In this document: piece by piece, positions 46,901-55,357 of the stretch
Layout of the letters: each line of letters opens with the position of its first letter
How positions within the stretch are numbered: the first letter of the stretch is position 1
Origin: Amphibalanus amphitrite
Taxonomy: Eukaryota > Arthropoda > Thecostraca > Balanomorpha > Balanidae
Direction of reading: 5' to 3'
NCBI RefSeq assembly: GCF_019059575.1
Contig: NW_024883104.1
Coordinates: 62,001-126,000, forward strand
Length of the DNA stretch: 64,000 nucleotides
Translations under genes and position numbers: made by a program
Notes under the pieces: model-generated
The model's input: only the letters and a program-made list of their open reading frames with translations
What the model was told of the DNA's origin: nothing
Database searches by the model: none

Positions 46901-49900
46901 AGGTCAACAGCGACCGTGAGTATTTGGGTAGGGTGGCAGCTGCGGCTGTCTCAATTTTGAGTAGTGGCCAGGCAGGCTGTGCCATACTTACCTACTGGAG
47001 GATGGAGAATCGAGTAATTGGTGTCTTAGGCAGGTTTTTTTTTTTTTTTTGCTGGTTCCATTGGTGGTTGTCGGCTGTCCTACCTGGGTGCTTGTGGAGA
47101 AAGTTACTTGTGTATGCGTGTTCTGTATTTATAGAGAAATTATGAATACGTGTCCTTAGCCTTGCATCACGGTGTCAGAATACCAGCAACATCGTTGTCA
47201 TGCACTGATTTAAAATGCAATCATACCATTTCACTATATCCGTTTTTAGACCTAACTCTCATAAAATTGTATCCTACAAACACAGAGACTCCGACATATG
47301 CCATCCACCCCGCCGCTATCGGCACCCTGCTCTGGCCACCGTGCCACCCGACATCGCGCCGTGCCGCTCCCTGCACCCGGCCCCGCCGCGGTCCTAGCAA
47401 CACCCGAGTCCTGCGAGCTGCTGCGTGCGCTGATACCGTATCGGATCCGCTCCCCGGAGCTTTATTTGAGAGTTTGGCGCTCAGTACGGGTGTCGTGGCA
47501 GCGCTATCGATAGTTCATTTGATAGGTCTTGTGTTATGAAACTGTTTGTGCCGGGTGGCGTTATCGCTGCTCGCGTGTCAACAGTGCGTTTCAATTACAT
47601 TGTTAAGGGACTGATATATAATTAAATATCATGCATCATACTCGGTCTTCGATAACGCAGTGTCATGACAACAGCTTGGCTTGATATTGTCGTCTGGCGC
47701 TCTGGCAATACCGCTTTGTGAATCATCTTGGAAATGGCTGACGTCCTATGCTTATCAATGTCCTTAAACGACTGTCAAAGCGCTAAGTCATGTGGCCGGC
47801 TTCTTTGTTCACATTTTGGTGCACACGATCGCTCGTACTTCTGACGATTTTCGTCGGATTTGTGTGCTAGTTGTCAGGTAGCTTCGTGGCATGTCCTTGT
47901 GGCTAGTCACTCCTCGTGTGACCTGTCACATTGTTCTTGTGACCAGAATAGTTCATGTATGTACCCGTCTCTGTGACCCATCCCTGTGACCTGCTCTGTG
48001 ACCTGTGACCTTTGTGACCTCTCTATTCTCGTGCTCAGACGCCGGGTACCGACGCCGACTGGACATGGACGAAACACTGGAGTCGCTGTCGGCGGCGATG
48101 GCCGCGGCGTATCGGAGCTGCGGCCGGCGCCACTACAATGCCGCCTGCCGGCCGGCGATCGGCGAGGTGCTGGTGGCGCCGTTCCAGAGCGGCTGGCAGC
48201 GAGCCATGGTCGTGGACCTGGCCGATGAACCCGAGACGGACCGGCTCTCTGTGGAGGTGAGTACCGAGTCGGACCTGCTCCCTGTCGTGGAGGTGAGCTA
48301 GAGTCGGACCGGTAAGTTAGAGCCGGACCGGCTCACTGTGGAGAGACAGTCCGACCCACGCACTGTGGAGAGTCGAACCGGCTCGGCGGCTCACTGTATA
48401 GAGTCGGACAGGCTCACTGTATAAAGTTGGGCCGGCCCTTAATGTGGAGTCGGGCCGGCTCACTGTGGAGAGACAGACCGGCTCACTGTATAGAGTCGGA
48501 CAGGCTCACTGTATAGAGTTGGGCCAGCTCACTATGTGGAGTCGGATAGGCTCACTGTGGAGGGAGAGACAGACCGGGTCATGTAATAACTGTGGGGAGT
48601 CGGACTGGCTCACTGTAGTGACTCTGGAGAGTGGAACCGGCTCACTTGGAAGTCGGACCAGTTCACCGTGAGGAGTCGGACCCGTTGAGTTAAGAGTCCG
48701 GAGTCGGACCGGCTCTTGTTGGAGGCGAGTTCGCCGAGTTGCACCGCGCGGGATCCCATACTGAGCCAGTTTATACTCTGGACTGTGGACGAGGGCTACG
48801 CTGAAGGCCGCAGGATGCGAGCTTCTGTTGCTGCAGCGTAGGTACCTACTTGACAATCATAATATGTCTAATATTTGTATTTGTAAACATAACCAATCGG
48901 TATGATCAGTCTGTTGAACATCACGTAAATTTCTGACACATTTAGATGTTTCGTTGGTGTGTCTAGTGGCTACTCAGTTTATTAACAAAATTATTTTCAA
49001 TTTGTTTGGATGTTGGCAATGCGCATTAATTGTCGTAAGCTGGTTGAAGCATGTGCCTTTTTTAAGTGCTTGTTTGCCGTTTTACTGCAACTGTTTTCAG
49101 TTCTAAAAATTTGATGCTTGCAAAAACACTTTGTAATGGTTTGTAAAACGAAAGAAACCATAAATTAAATTTTAGATTTAGCATTCCGTACAGTTAACAA
49201 AACCCGCATTCATTATGCCACCTCGCTCGTGCCCTGGCACATAATTCGAATAAAAAAGACGAACAATAAAGTAGCCACCTGAGAGGCGGGACACGTACTC
49301 GGGAATTTCCATCATTCACTTTATGGATATGACTGTCACAAACAACGAATGGCGTGTTAGAGGAAAACGCCAAAGAACACACGTCACACGCAAACCTGCG
49401 CGTGAATGGTGCTTGTGACTTGTTTCTTAGTTTACGTCCGTTCCATGTGATGCGGGTAAACACCAGGAACAAGTCTGTTACAAGCCCTTGATGAGTGTGT
49501 GGCTGCGTTGTGACAGGTGTTTCTGGTGGACCACGGTGTGACGATGGCCTGTGACGCCAGCGAACTGAGGGAGATGAAACAGGAGTTCAACCTGCTGCCG
49601 TACCAGGTAAGCGAGCCCCGCTGAGATCTATTGTGCCCTCTTTGGTCTCTCCATTCTCTCTGAATTATTCTCATAGTAACTGGCACACCCGAGTGGATTT
49701 GGTAGTGACAGGAAGCGGCAGTGCTGCCACGGAGACGGCCAGGCTGGCGTTCACAGTGCAGTCTCAGAGCTGTGACTGCCGACTAATGACTTTGACTATG
49801 ACTAATGACTGATTTGTGTTGACTGTGAGACTGATGGCACGGCACTCTCTGCCGGCAGGCGGTGTCGTGCTGGCTGAGCTGTGTGGCTCCGGCCAGCGGC

Positions 49901-50116
49901 AGCCACTGGTCTCCAAAGGCCATCAGTCGGTTCGTCAATCTGGTGAGTCGGCCCTGTCTGCTGGGCGCAGTGACGGGTCGCCGGCCGGACGGGCAGCTCG
50001 AGCTTGACCTGTACGACGAACACCGCCACCTGAGCGAGATTTTAGTCCGCGAGAGGCTGGCCGTACGCGTCCAGCGCGCACCCCAGCCGGTCGGTAGAAA
50101 GCTGCTGCCGGTGTAG
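34918..50116 (+). CDS. Three-Tudor, CCCH zinc-finger protein, 18 exons
   Basis: Exons: 34918-35016, 35236-35633, 36424-36600, 36850-36972, 37240-37353, 37592-37730, 38318-38548, 39538-39785, 40074-40271, 40679-40853, 42896-43033, 44570-44694, 45418-45619, 46123-46303, 46745-46915, 48039-48256, 49517-49606, 49859-50116. All phases agree; 1094 aa. Layout: a charged helical N-terminus (residues 5-33); a Gly/Ser-rich linker (~100-140); extended Tudor 1 with intact YIDYGN (315-320); Tudor 2 with VDYGD (646-650); a CCCH finger C827-X8-C836-X5-C842-X3-H846; and Tudor 3 with a degenerate VDHGV (983-987). Multi-Tudor proteins scaffold piRNA factors in germ granules by binding symmetrically dimethylated arginines of PIWI proteins; that role is inferred from the family. 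Tudor 1 keeps the ligand-binding signature and Tudor 3 has lost it. An acceptor at 34903 implies an upstream non-coding exon. The exon 8 acceptor is the least certain. Not assigned to a named TDRD. Confidence 0.88.
35485..35592 (+). repeat. In-frame Gly-Gly-Gly-Ser minisatellite in exon 2
   Basis: Five tandem units of GGCGGCGGCTCG followed by TGGGACCGG-like or CGGGACTTGG-like bases, 21-24 bases each. They encode repeated GGGS-x-GP/GL in the linker between the N-terminal helix and Tudor 1. Period in multiples of three keeps the frame. Confidence 0.85.
38054..38317 (+). other. Open GC-rich stretch before Tudor gene exon 7
   Basis: The frame of exon 7 stays open upstream to 38054, and CTTCCAG at 38059-38065 could act as an alternative acceptor in the same phase, adding an Arg/Pro-rich segment of about 84 residues. 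I prefer the acceptor at 38317 because residues encoded from 38318 continue the Tudor fold directly. Confidence 0.35.
38540..38665 (+). repeat. Donor-spanning minisatellite, Tudor gene exon 7
   Basis: The donor region CAG/GTTAGATGGTGGGG is followed by GCAGGTTAGACGG, GCAGGGTAGACGATGGGG and GGGGCAGGTGGTG copies. Each repeats the exon's last CAG and the GT. Confidence 0.65.
39062..39402 (-). mobile_element. tRNA-derived SINE, copy 3
   Basis: Third copy of the element at 16360, on the minus strand, in the intron before exon 8 of the Tudor gene. Minus-strand head GCCGGTCCTGTAGCTCAGTCGG, B box region CCGGATTCGAAGCGCGACG, tail ending CAAAAGTTTCGGAC. It is the least damaged of the three and the best guide to the family consensus. 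Confidence 0.88.
40842..41030 (+). repeat. Donor-spanning minisatellite, Tudor gene exon 10
   Basis: Exon 10 ends AGAAAGGCGGAAAG with donor GTGAGG. The motif CGAAAGGCGAG...TGTGAGGACAGAACGG...GGAGCTGTAACGG recurs two to three times over about 180 bases, each time carrying a GTGAGG-like or GGAGG-like site. A further isolated copy lies at 42572-42595 beyond the inserted foldback element. Confidence 0.75.
41036..42565. mobile_element. Foldback element in Tudor gene intron 10
   Basis: GGCCATTCTTATAAAG...GGACGGAGGGACG at 41047-41080 and TTGGTTATCATAAA (41107) have reverse-complement partners at 42525-42556 and 42467-42480. The arms are about 110-125 bases, imperfect. The centre (AT-rich to 42440, CT-rich around 41800-41930) has no transposase. 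Its outer edges lie within the exon 10 minisatellite, so it apparently inserted into that repeat. Confidence 0.7.
42728..42940 (+). repeat. Acceptor-spanning tandem repeat, Tudor gene exon 11
   Basis: Three head-to-tail units of about 70-85 bases contain GCCGCCAG/GAGCCTGCCTCGG and GCTGTGGGTGG: at 42737, 42808 and the real exon start at 42896. Units 1 and 2 keep a perfect AG acceptor and the first ~40 exon bases. Use of the second leads after 15 codons to a stop (GTATAG at 42855-42860). Confidence 0.9.
43357..44302. mobile_element. TTAA-flanked piggyBac-like MITE, copy 3
   Basis: TTAA/CCCGGCAGTTGCTGGGG on the left and CCCCAGCAACTCGCGGG/TTAA on the right. Each end has a G-run/C-run hairpin around GCGTTAAACGC (43403-43430 and 44253-44285); the two hairpins are mirror images. 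The body has AGGTCA clusters at 43540-43565 and 43700-43735, including TCAAGGTCA. No transposase. In Tudor gene intron 11. Confidence 0.88.
45090..45430 (+). repeat. Acceptor-spanning minisatellite, Tudor gene exon 13
   Basis: Six to seven units of about 45-55 bases read CCCCGGGCAGCGGCTATCCAG then TCGGAGGTCGCTGG and TGACCCGATG. The last ends in the true acceptor CCCCCGCAG/CGGGTGCCAGG at 45418. Nearly every unit keeps a pyrimidine tract plus GGCAG/CGG, so the intron carries a ladder of decoy acceptors. Confidence 0.9.
47925..48030 (+). repeat. GTGACC-rich tract before Tudor gene exon 16
   Basis: Eight to nine GTGACC motifs in about 100 bases, mostly as CTGTGACC or TTGTGACC, end right at the polypyrimidine tract of exon 16. 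It looks like a short degenerate minisatellite. Confidence 0.6.
48225..48720 (+). repeat. Donor-spanning minisatellite, Tudor gene exon 16
   Basis: The coding end GACGGACCGGCTCTCTGTGGAG with donor GTGAGT (48257) is the first unit of about fifteen 24-45-base units: GAGTCGGACCGGCTCACTG plus TGGAGAGACA or TATAGA. Several early units keep GGTGAG or GGTAAG donors (48290, 48311). The array runs 460 bases into the intron. Confidence 0.9.
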
Positions 50117-51059
50117 GCAGACCCCGGCCGAGTCGGCACTGCCGCTAGGCCAGTACAGGGGGACGTGATAATGGCTGTAAGATAGGTGAGAGACGCGTGA
50201 GAGAGGTCAGAAAGACGCGTGAGAGAGGTGAGAGGCAGTGTGAGACGTGCAGGGTGTTGATATTAGGACGCAGGAGCTGGGCCTGCCTGTTTTCGTGATA
50301 GCTGCCTTTGCCACTTGATATTACAGTGCCTTAGTGAAGAAGTAAGCGTCACCCTAGTCTGAAGGTGAGTTCAGTGCTCTTGCAGTGCCGTGATAACGAT
50401 ATAGACGCTCCCCAGCGCAGTCGTCAGCGCGTTGTCGGCAGGCTGTTTGCCAGCTCCGTTACTCAAGGACCAAGTGTGTGTTTCCAGTGAGAAGCCGCAT
50501 CTTCCTGCGGAGCTCTGAGTTCCCTTTCCACTGAATATCATGTTTTGTACATTATGAGGTTACGTCATAAGCACAGAGTTTTCATTTTTATATGAAATAC
50601 ACGTTTACCTTTACAAATATTCATTGCTATCGTGTCGTTCTCGGCTTCGGAAAATAATTTATATGGACTGAATACGATACAGAACAGTGATACCGTACCA
50701 GGCTATCGCACGGTGGCCGGTGCAGTAATCATTTTACCCTATAGCGTTGCTGGTACAATTTACGTGTGAAACAAACGCTGATCTCATGTTTGTAATACTT
50801 TTACGGAAAGAATCGAAGTTATCTTAATCAGTATTTTATAGGCGACAGCCGGATGTTTCGGGCTGGACGACCCAGTCTCAGTTTTTGATGCTGGTAAAAT
50901 AGTTGATTTGGACGAGCATTGAATCTCCGGTAACATATCCTGCCATTCTTGGTAACAGTGCCAACGCATCACACAGTAATTTAACGATCTTTAAAAATGC
51001 AGCTTGTCAATGTTTGCTTGTCAATGTCATTCGTGACTCGGTGCATAGTCATCATTGTT
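50117..51059. other. 3' flank of the Tudor gene
   Basis: Starts with a short GA-rich direct repeat (GACGCGTGAGAGAGGT twice near 50190-50230) in the presumed 3' UTR. No AATAAA is evident in the first 500 bases. The rest is AT-rich and empty as far as I can see. Confidence 0.45.
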
Positions 51060-51067
51060 GGCCCAAG

Positions 51068-51218
51068 CAGTAGCGGCGGAATACCTTCAATTAGGGGGGG
51101 GGGGCACTGCCGACTTTTGATCCCATTCTTTCCATGCAATGCCCATTGGGCTAATGTTAAAATGCCCAAGTCAAAGGGGGCACGGTGCCCCGGTGCCCTC
51201 CCCGTTCCGCCGCCTATG
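51068..51218. mobile_element. hAT MITE with perfect 8-bp TSD (151 bp)
   Basis: Starts CAGTAGCGGCGGAA and ends TTCCGCCGCCTATG, inverted copies with two mismatches, flanked by GGCCCAAG on both sides (51060-51067 and 51219-51226). It is unrelated in sequence to the hAT element at 30068. It lies about 620 bases upstream of the first AGMO gene. Confidence 0.9.
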
Positions 51219-51226
51219 GGCCCAAG

Positions 51227-51837
51227 GCCCTTGCTTGGTTGGGTGGAATGTGGATAGCATCAACGATTCCTCCTTTGCATTCGGCTATAGGCGGCACCTA
51301 CATCTACTGGCATCTTGCTTGCTTAGAAAATAGAGAAATCAAACATGGGTCATGACTCCCACTCCACATCTGGCTGAATTGAATGTCATTTGAGGGTGTA
51401 CCGTGCGTTTCATGATCAAGTGCACTCATGTCGGAGGTGTGTTCGACTCTTAGTCTTATCAGCACCATGTCTCAAAGGACATGTCCGACTTGTTATCAGC
51501 TGGCGGTCAGGAACCTGCTACGCACGCGCAGGGAGTGCAGTCGACCGTCGACGAGCGCGGTGGTGGCAGGGCAAGGACTGGGGACTACAGGCGTCTGAAG
51601 GTCGGAGCTGGAGGACTGTATTAAGTCGCCCCTTGGAGGTCAAAGGTCTGCAGTTGGTCGCCTTCTGAAGGTCGAAGGTTTGCAGTCGGTCGCCTTCTGA
51701 AGGTCGAAGGAAGGTTTGCAGTCGGTCCCCCTGCCGTCTGTCGCTGAGAAGGCTACACTTTGGCGCCGGTTGTCGTGTTAAAAGGTGTCAGGTGATGTGA
51801 CATCGAGGTCCACCAGCCCATCGAAGTCTCTTCAGCC
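51227..51837 (+). other. Upstream region of AGMO copy 1
   Basis: Contains a 32-33-base repeat at 51630-51735 with three units of GAAGGTCGAAGGTTTGCAGT plus CGGTCGCCTTCT. The first unit reads AGGTCAAAGGTCT (51637-51649), a near-perfect DR1 nuclear-receptor site about 190 bases before the ATG. No TATA box recognised. Confidence 0.5.
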
Positions 51838-53163
51838 ATGCAGCTGGACACCGGATACATGGTCGAGCAGGTGCTCGGCATGTTCTACATCAGGAACGTG
51901 ACGGCGACGTTCGTCCCGCCACTGGAGCGGCCGCCCAGCTATCTATCGCAGGCGCTGCCCTGGTTCCTCATGCTGGTGTTTCTGGAGGCGGTATTTCTGC
52001 GTCTGAAGGGGCGCCAGTGGGACCTCAGCGACGCCGCCGTCTCCTCCTCACAAGGTCTAGCTCAAGAGGCCGTGCGCTACACTCTCCGTGGCTGCGAGGG
52101 CTGGGCCTACGTCTACATTTGGCAGCACTATCGCTGGTTCGACGTGCCCTGGGACTCGCCCGTCAGCTTCTGGTTCACCATGCTGGCTGTCGACCTGGGC
52201 TACTACTGGTTCCACCGGGCCTCGCACGAAGTGAACCTGGTGTGGGCGTCTCACCAGGTGCACCACAGCTCCGAGTACTACAACCTGTCCACCGCGCTGC
52301 GACAGTCGGTGGTGCAGCACTACTTCAAGTGGATCGCCTACATCCCGCTGGCCATCATCGGCGTGGCGCCGTCCATGTTCTTCACCCACGTCCAGTTCAA
52401 TCTGGTGTATCAGTATTGGATCCACACCGAGATGGTCAAGAGCCTGGGACCGCTGGAGCACGTGCTCAACACGCCCTCCCATCACCGCGTCCACCACGGC
52501 TCTAACGTCAAGTACCTGGACAAGAACTACGCTGGCGTGCTCATCATCTGGGACCGGCTGTTCGGCACCTTCTGCTGGGAGGAGGAGACGCCCACCTACG
52601 GGCTCGTACACAACATCGAGTCGTACAACCTGTGGACCATCCAGCTGGCGCACTTCCGCTGGATCGCGTCCGACGTGCCTCAGCAGGTGGGCTGGCGGAA
52701 CAAGCTGCGCCGTCTGGTGTGCGGCCCCGGCTGGGTGCCCGGCACCGGCCGTCTGGGCGACCCAAGCACGTTCCCGGAGCCGGACCCGGCGCGGCGCCGG
52801 TTCGACACGGGCCGGCCGCTGTGGCTGCAGCTGTACGCCACGCTGCACCTGCTGCTGCTGCTGGCGCCGTCGGTGACGTTCGCGCAGCAGCACCTAGCGC
52901 TGCCGCCGCTGGGCGTGCTGCTGTACAGCGGCCAGCTGCTGCTGGCGCTCAGCTGCGTCGGCTGGCTGCTGGACGGCGCCGGCTGGGCGCCGCTGGCCGA
53001 GCTGGTGCGCTGCGCGCTGGCGCTGGTCAGCCTGGCCTGGCTGGGCGGCCAGTACCCGGCGGCGGCCGTCACCGCCGGCAGAGCCGTGCTCGCCGGATCC
53101 ATGCTGCTCTGGCTCGGAGCCGTCTCCCTCGGCGACGGAAAGGACAAGACCAAGGCGCAGTAA
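51838..53163 (+). CDS. AGMO: Alkylglycerol monooxygenase, copy 1, intronless
   Basis: 441 aa in one exon, near the human length of 445. AGMO is a membrane di-iron, tetrahydrobiopterin-dependent enzyme that cleaves the ether bond of alkylglycerols. The fatty-acid-hydroxylase histidine set is complete: H126-RAS-H130, H139-xx-H142-H143, H216-xx-H219-H220, with more at H184, H196 and H258. Hydrophobic helices precede the first motif (residues 38-55, 109-125) and three or more lie in the C-terminal third. The C-terminal 100 residues are strongly Ala/Leu-biased with very high GC. AATAAA lies 225 bases past the stop. Its paralogue faces it tail to tail; both lack introns although AGMO genes usually have many, which suggests that a retrocopy was duplicated. 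Confidence 0.95.
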   Translation: MQLDTGYMVEQVLGMFYIRNVTATFVPPLERPPSYLSQALPWFLMLVFLEAVFLRLKGRQWDLSDAAVSSSQGLAQEAVRYTLRGCEGWAYVYIWQHYRWFDVPWDSPVSFWFTMLAVDLGYYWFHRASHEVNLVWASHQVHHSSEYYNLSTALRQSVVQHYFKWIAYIPLAIIGVAPSMFFTHVQFNLVYQYWIHTEMVKSLGPLEHVLNTPSHHRVHHGSNVKYLDKNYAGVLIIWDRLFGTFCWEEETPTYGLVHNIESYNLWTIQLAHFRWIASDVPQQVGWRNKLRRLVCGPGWVPGTGRLGDPSTFPEPDPARRRFDTGRPLWLQLYATLHLLLLLAPSVTFAQQHLALPPLGVLLYSGQLLLALSCVGWLLDGAGWAPLAELVRCALALVSLAWLGGQYPAAAVTAGRAVLAGSMLLWLGAVSLGDGKDKTKAQ

Positions 53164-53387
53164 CGGCGCCTCGTGCTGAACAATGCTAACAACTGATGAA
53201 AACCGTGTTTCTGATTGTTACAAATATTAAAAATGAAATGAAACTAAATAAGTTATCATTAGAAGAAAAACTATGCGTTGGGAGGATTTTTGTCCATTAC
53301 CGAACGAGTATTTTTTTTTTGCATTTTTACGTTCCCATCTGCCCCCTCCCCCCACTAATAGCTTTTTTTACACACACTACACTCGTG

Positions 53388-53393
53388 AATAAA
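53388..53393 (+). terminator. Poly(A) signal of AGMO copy 1
   Basis: AATAAA in GTGAATAAAGATC, about 225 bases after the stop codon, with a GT/T-rich stretch (TGTGTTTTATT) about 25 bases further on. Confidence 0.65.
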
Positions 53394-53813
53394 GATCTTT
53401 CCCCACAAAAAAAAATGTGTTTTATTCCCAGTAGGCCCGCCTTTTTTTTCTAGTTAGGATTTTTTCTGGGGGAGGACACACACGACAGGTTACCTATTGG
53501 TTGGTGGATGGGAACACCATTGCGCCGCGCTGGGAACAGCAGCCCGATAGCAAGGCGATCTATTTAGAAACTTATTTAAATGGGTGCATGTTCTTGCCTT
53601 GTTGGTTTTGGGCTGAATATACTACTAGCCCCGGTTTGAACTGTTTGAACAGCTGCAGTATTTTCCCTAATTAGGGCTTGGAGCTCTAGAGTTCTCGAGA
53701 TTGGTTGTTTCTGCAGTCTGTTGAGACGTCCGATTTTTGCGTTTTTGGCAGACTCTATGGAGAAACAAAAAATATGGTTTCCTGCCGTGAAAATTTTATC
53801 TTCCGTAGTAACT

Positions 53814-53819
53814 TTTATT
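53814..53819 (-). terminator. Poly(A) signal of AGMO copy 2
   Basis: TTTATT on the plus strand (AATAAA on the minus strand), 213 bases past the stop of copy 2, nearly the same distance as in copy 1. Confidence 0.5.
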
Positions 53820-54031
53820 TTAGAAGGAAACTTGTACGACATTGATTTTCCCAGCATCGTATTTCTCTCGTCAAGACACGTCGAAGATTTCAGATAAGCG
53901 GACAGGCATTTACTTCACAGGAACGCGTCATAAGGCTATATAAACAAATATCCATGTTTGGTCTCTGGCTCGGCGGCAGTCTTGTATTTGTCTCTTCTCT
54001 CCCTTGCAATAGCGGGTAGCGAGTCGTTCTG

Positions 54032-55357
54032 CTACTGCGCCTTGGCCTTGGCCTTTCCGTCGCCGAGTGAGACGGCTCCGAGCCAGAGCAGCATGGATCC
54101 GGCGAGCACGGCTCTGCCGGCGGTGACGGCCGCCGCCGGGTACTGGCCGCCCACCCAGGCCAGGCTGACCAGCGCCAGCGCGCAGCGCACCAGCTCGGCC
54201 AGCGGCGCCCAGCCGGCGCCGTCCAGCAGCCAGCCGACGCAGCTGAGCGCCAGCAGCAGCTGGCCGCTGTACAGCAGCACGCCCAGCGGCGGCAGCGCCA
54301 GGTGCTGCTGCGCGAACGTCACCGACGGCGCCAGCAGCAGCAGCAGGTGCAGCGTGGCGTACAGCTGCAGCCACAGCGGCCGGCCCGTGTCGAACCGGCG
54401 CCGCGCCGGGTCCGGCTCTGGGAACGTGCTCGGGTCGCCCAGACGGCCGGTGCCGGGCACCCAGCCGGGGCCGCACACCAGACGGCGCAGCTTGTTCCGC
54501 CAGCCCACCTGCTGAGGCACGTCGGACGCGATCCAGCGGAAGTGCGCCAGCTGGATGGTCCACAGGTTGTACGACTCGATGTTGTGCACGAGCCCGTAGG
54601 TGGGCGTCTCCTCCTCCCAGCAGAAGGTGCCGAACAGCCGGTCCCAGATGATAAGCACGCCGGCGTAGTTCTTGTCCAGGTACTTGACGTTGGAGCCGTG
54701 GTGCACGCGGTGGTGGGAGGGCGTGTTGAGCACGTGCTCCAGCGGTCCCAGGCTCTTGACTACCTCGGTGTGGATCCAGAACTGGTACACCAAGTTGAAC
54801 TGGGAGTGCGTGAAGAACATGGAAGGTGCAACGCCAAGGAAGGCTAGCGGAAGGTAAACACACCAGCTGAAATATTGCTGCACGACTGACTGCCGCAGCG
54901 CCGTCGCCAAGTTGTAGTATTCAGAGCTGTGGTGCACCTGGTGAGATGCCCACACCAGATTCACTTCGTGCGAAGCCCGGTGGAACCAGTAGTAGCCAAG
55001 GTCGACAGCGAGCATGGTGAACCAGAAGCTGACGGGCGAGTCCCAGGGCACGTCGAACCAGCGATAGTGCTGCCAAATGTAGACGTAGGCCCAGCCCTCG
55101 CAGCCGCGGAGGGTGTAACGGACGACCTCTTGCGCCAAGCCTTGAGACGTAGACACTGAAGCGTCCGCGAGGTCCCACTTGCGCCCCTTCAGACGAATTA
55201 GCACCGCCTCAATGGCGATGAAAACGAAGAACCAGGGCAGCGCTTGCTCGATGTAATTCGGCGGCTCCTTCATCGGCGGGACGAACGACGCCGTCACGTT
55301 CCTGATGTAGAACATGCCGAGCACCTGCTCGACGTATTTGCCGACGTCCGGCCCCAT
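54032..55357 (-). CDS. AGMO: Alkylglycerol monooxygenase, copy 2, intronless
   Basis: 441 aa from the ATG at 55357, which aligns with the start of copy 1; the frame is open for another 62 codons upstream, but those residues are not family-like. All histidine motifs are at the same residues as in copy 1, so both copies should be active. From about residue 205 to the end only three residues differ (L/V once; DKT/AKA near the tail), and residues 80-150 are identical but one. Residues 1-79 and 151-204 differ at many sites (for example FLMLVFLEAVFL against FFVFIAIEAVLI). This patchwork points to gene conversion between the inverted copies. Which copy keeps the ancestral role is unknown. Confidence 0.95.
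   Translation of the reverse strand: MGPDVGKYVEQVLGMFYIRNVTASFVPPMKEPPNYIEQALPWFFVFIAIEAVLIRLKGRKWDLADASVSTSQGLAQEVVRYTLRGCEGWAYVYIWQHYRWFDVPWDSPVSFWFTMLAVDLGYYWFHRASHEVNLVWASHQVHHSSEYYNLATALRQSVVQQYFSWCVYLPLAFLGVAPSMFFTHSQFNLVYQFWIHTEVVKSLGPLEHVLNTPSHHRVHHGSNVKYLDKNYAGVLIIWDRLFGTFCWEEETPTYGLVHNIESYNLWTIQLAHFRWIASDVPQQVGWRNKLRRLVCGPGWVPGTGRLGDPSTFPEPDPARRRFDTGRPLWLQLYATLHLLLLLAPSVTFAQQHLALPPLGVLLYSGQLLLALSCVGWLLDGAGWAPLAELVRCALALVSLAWVGGQYPAAAVTAGRAVLAGSMLLWLGAVSLGDGKAKAKAQ

Larger units (their letters stand above)
53164..54031. other. Spacer of the AGMO palindrome
   Basis: 868 bases between the two stop codons, holding both 3' UTRs. AT-rich and not itself self-complementary as far as I can see, so it forms the loop between the two inverted gene copies. 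Confidence 0.6.

Noticed and set aside
52057-54847. Long antisense and alternate-frame ORFs over the AGMO genes (for example 278, 185 and 311 codons)
   Set aside because: They mirror very GC-rich coding sequence and have low-complexity Ala/Arg/Gly content; the AGMO frames explain the DNA.
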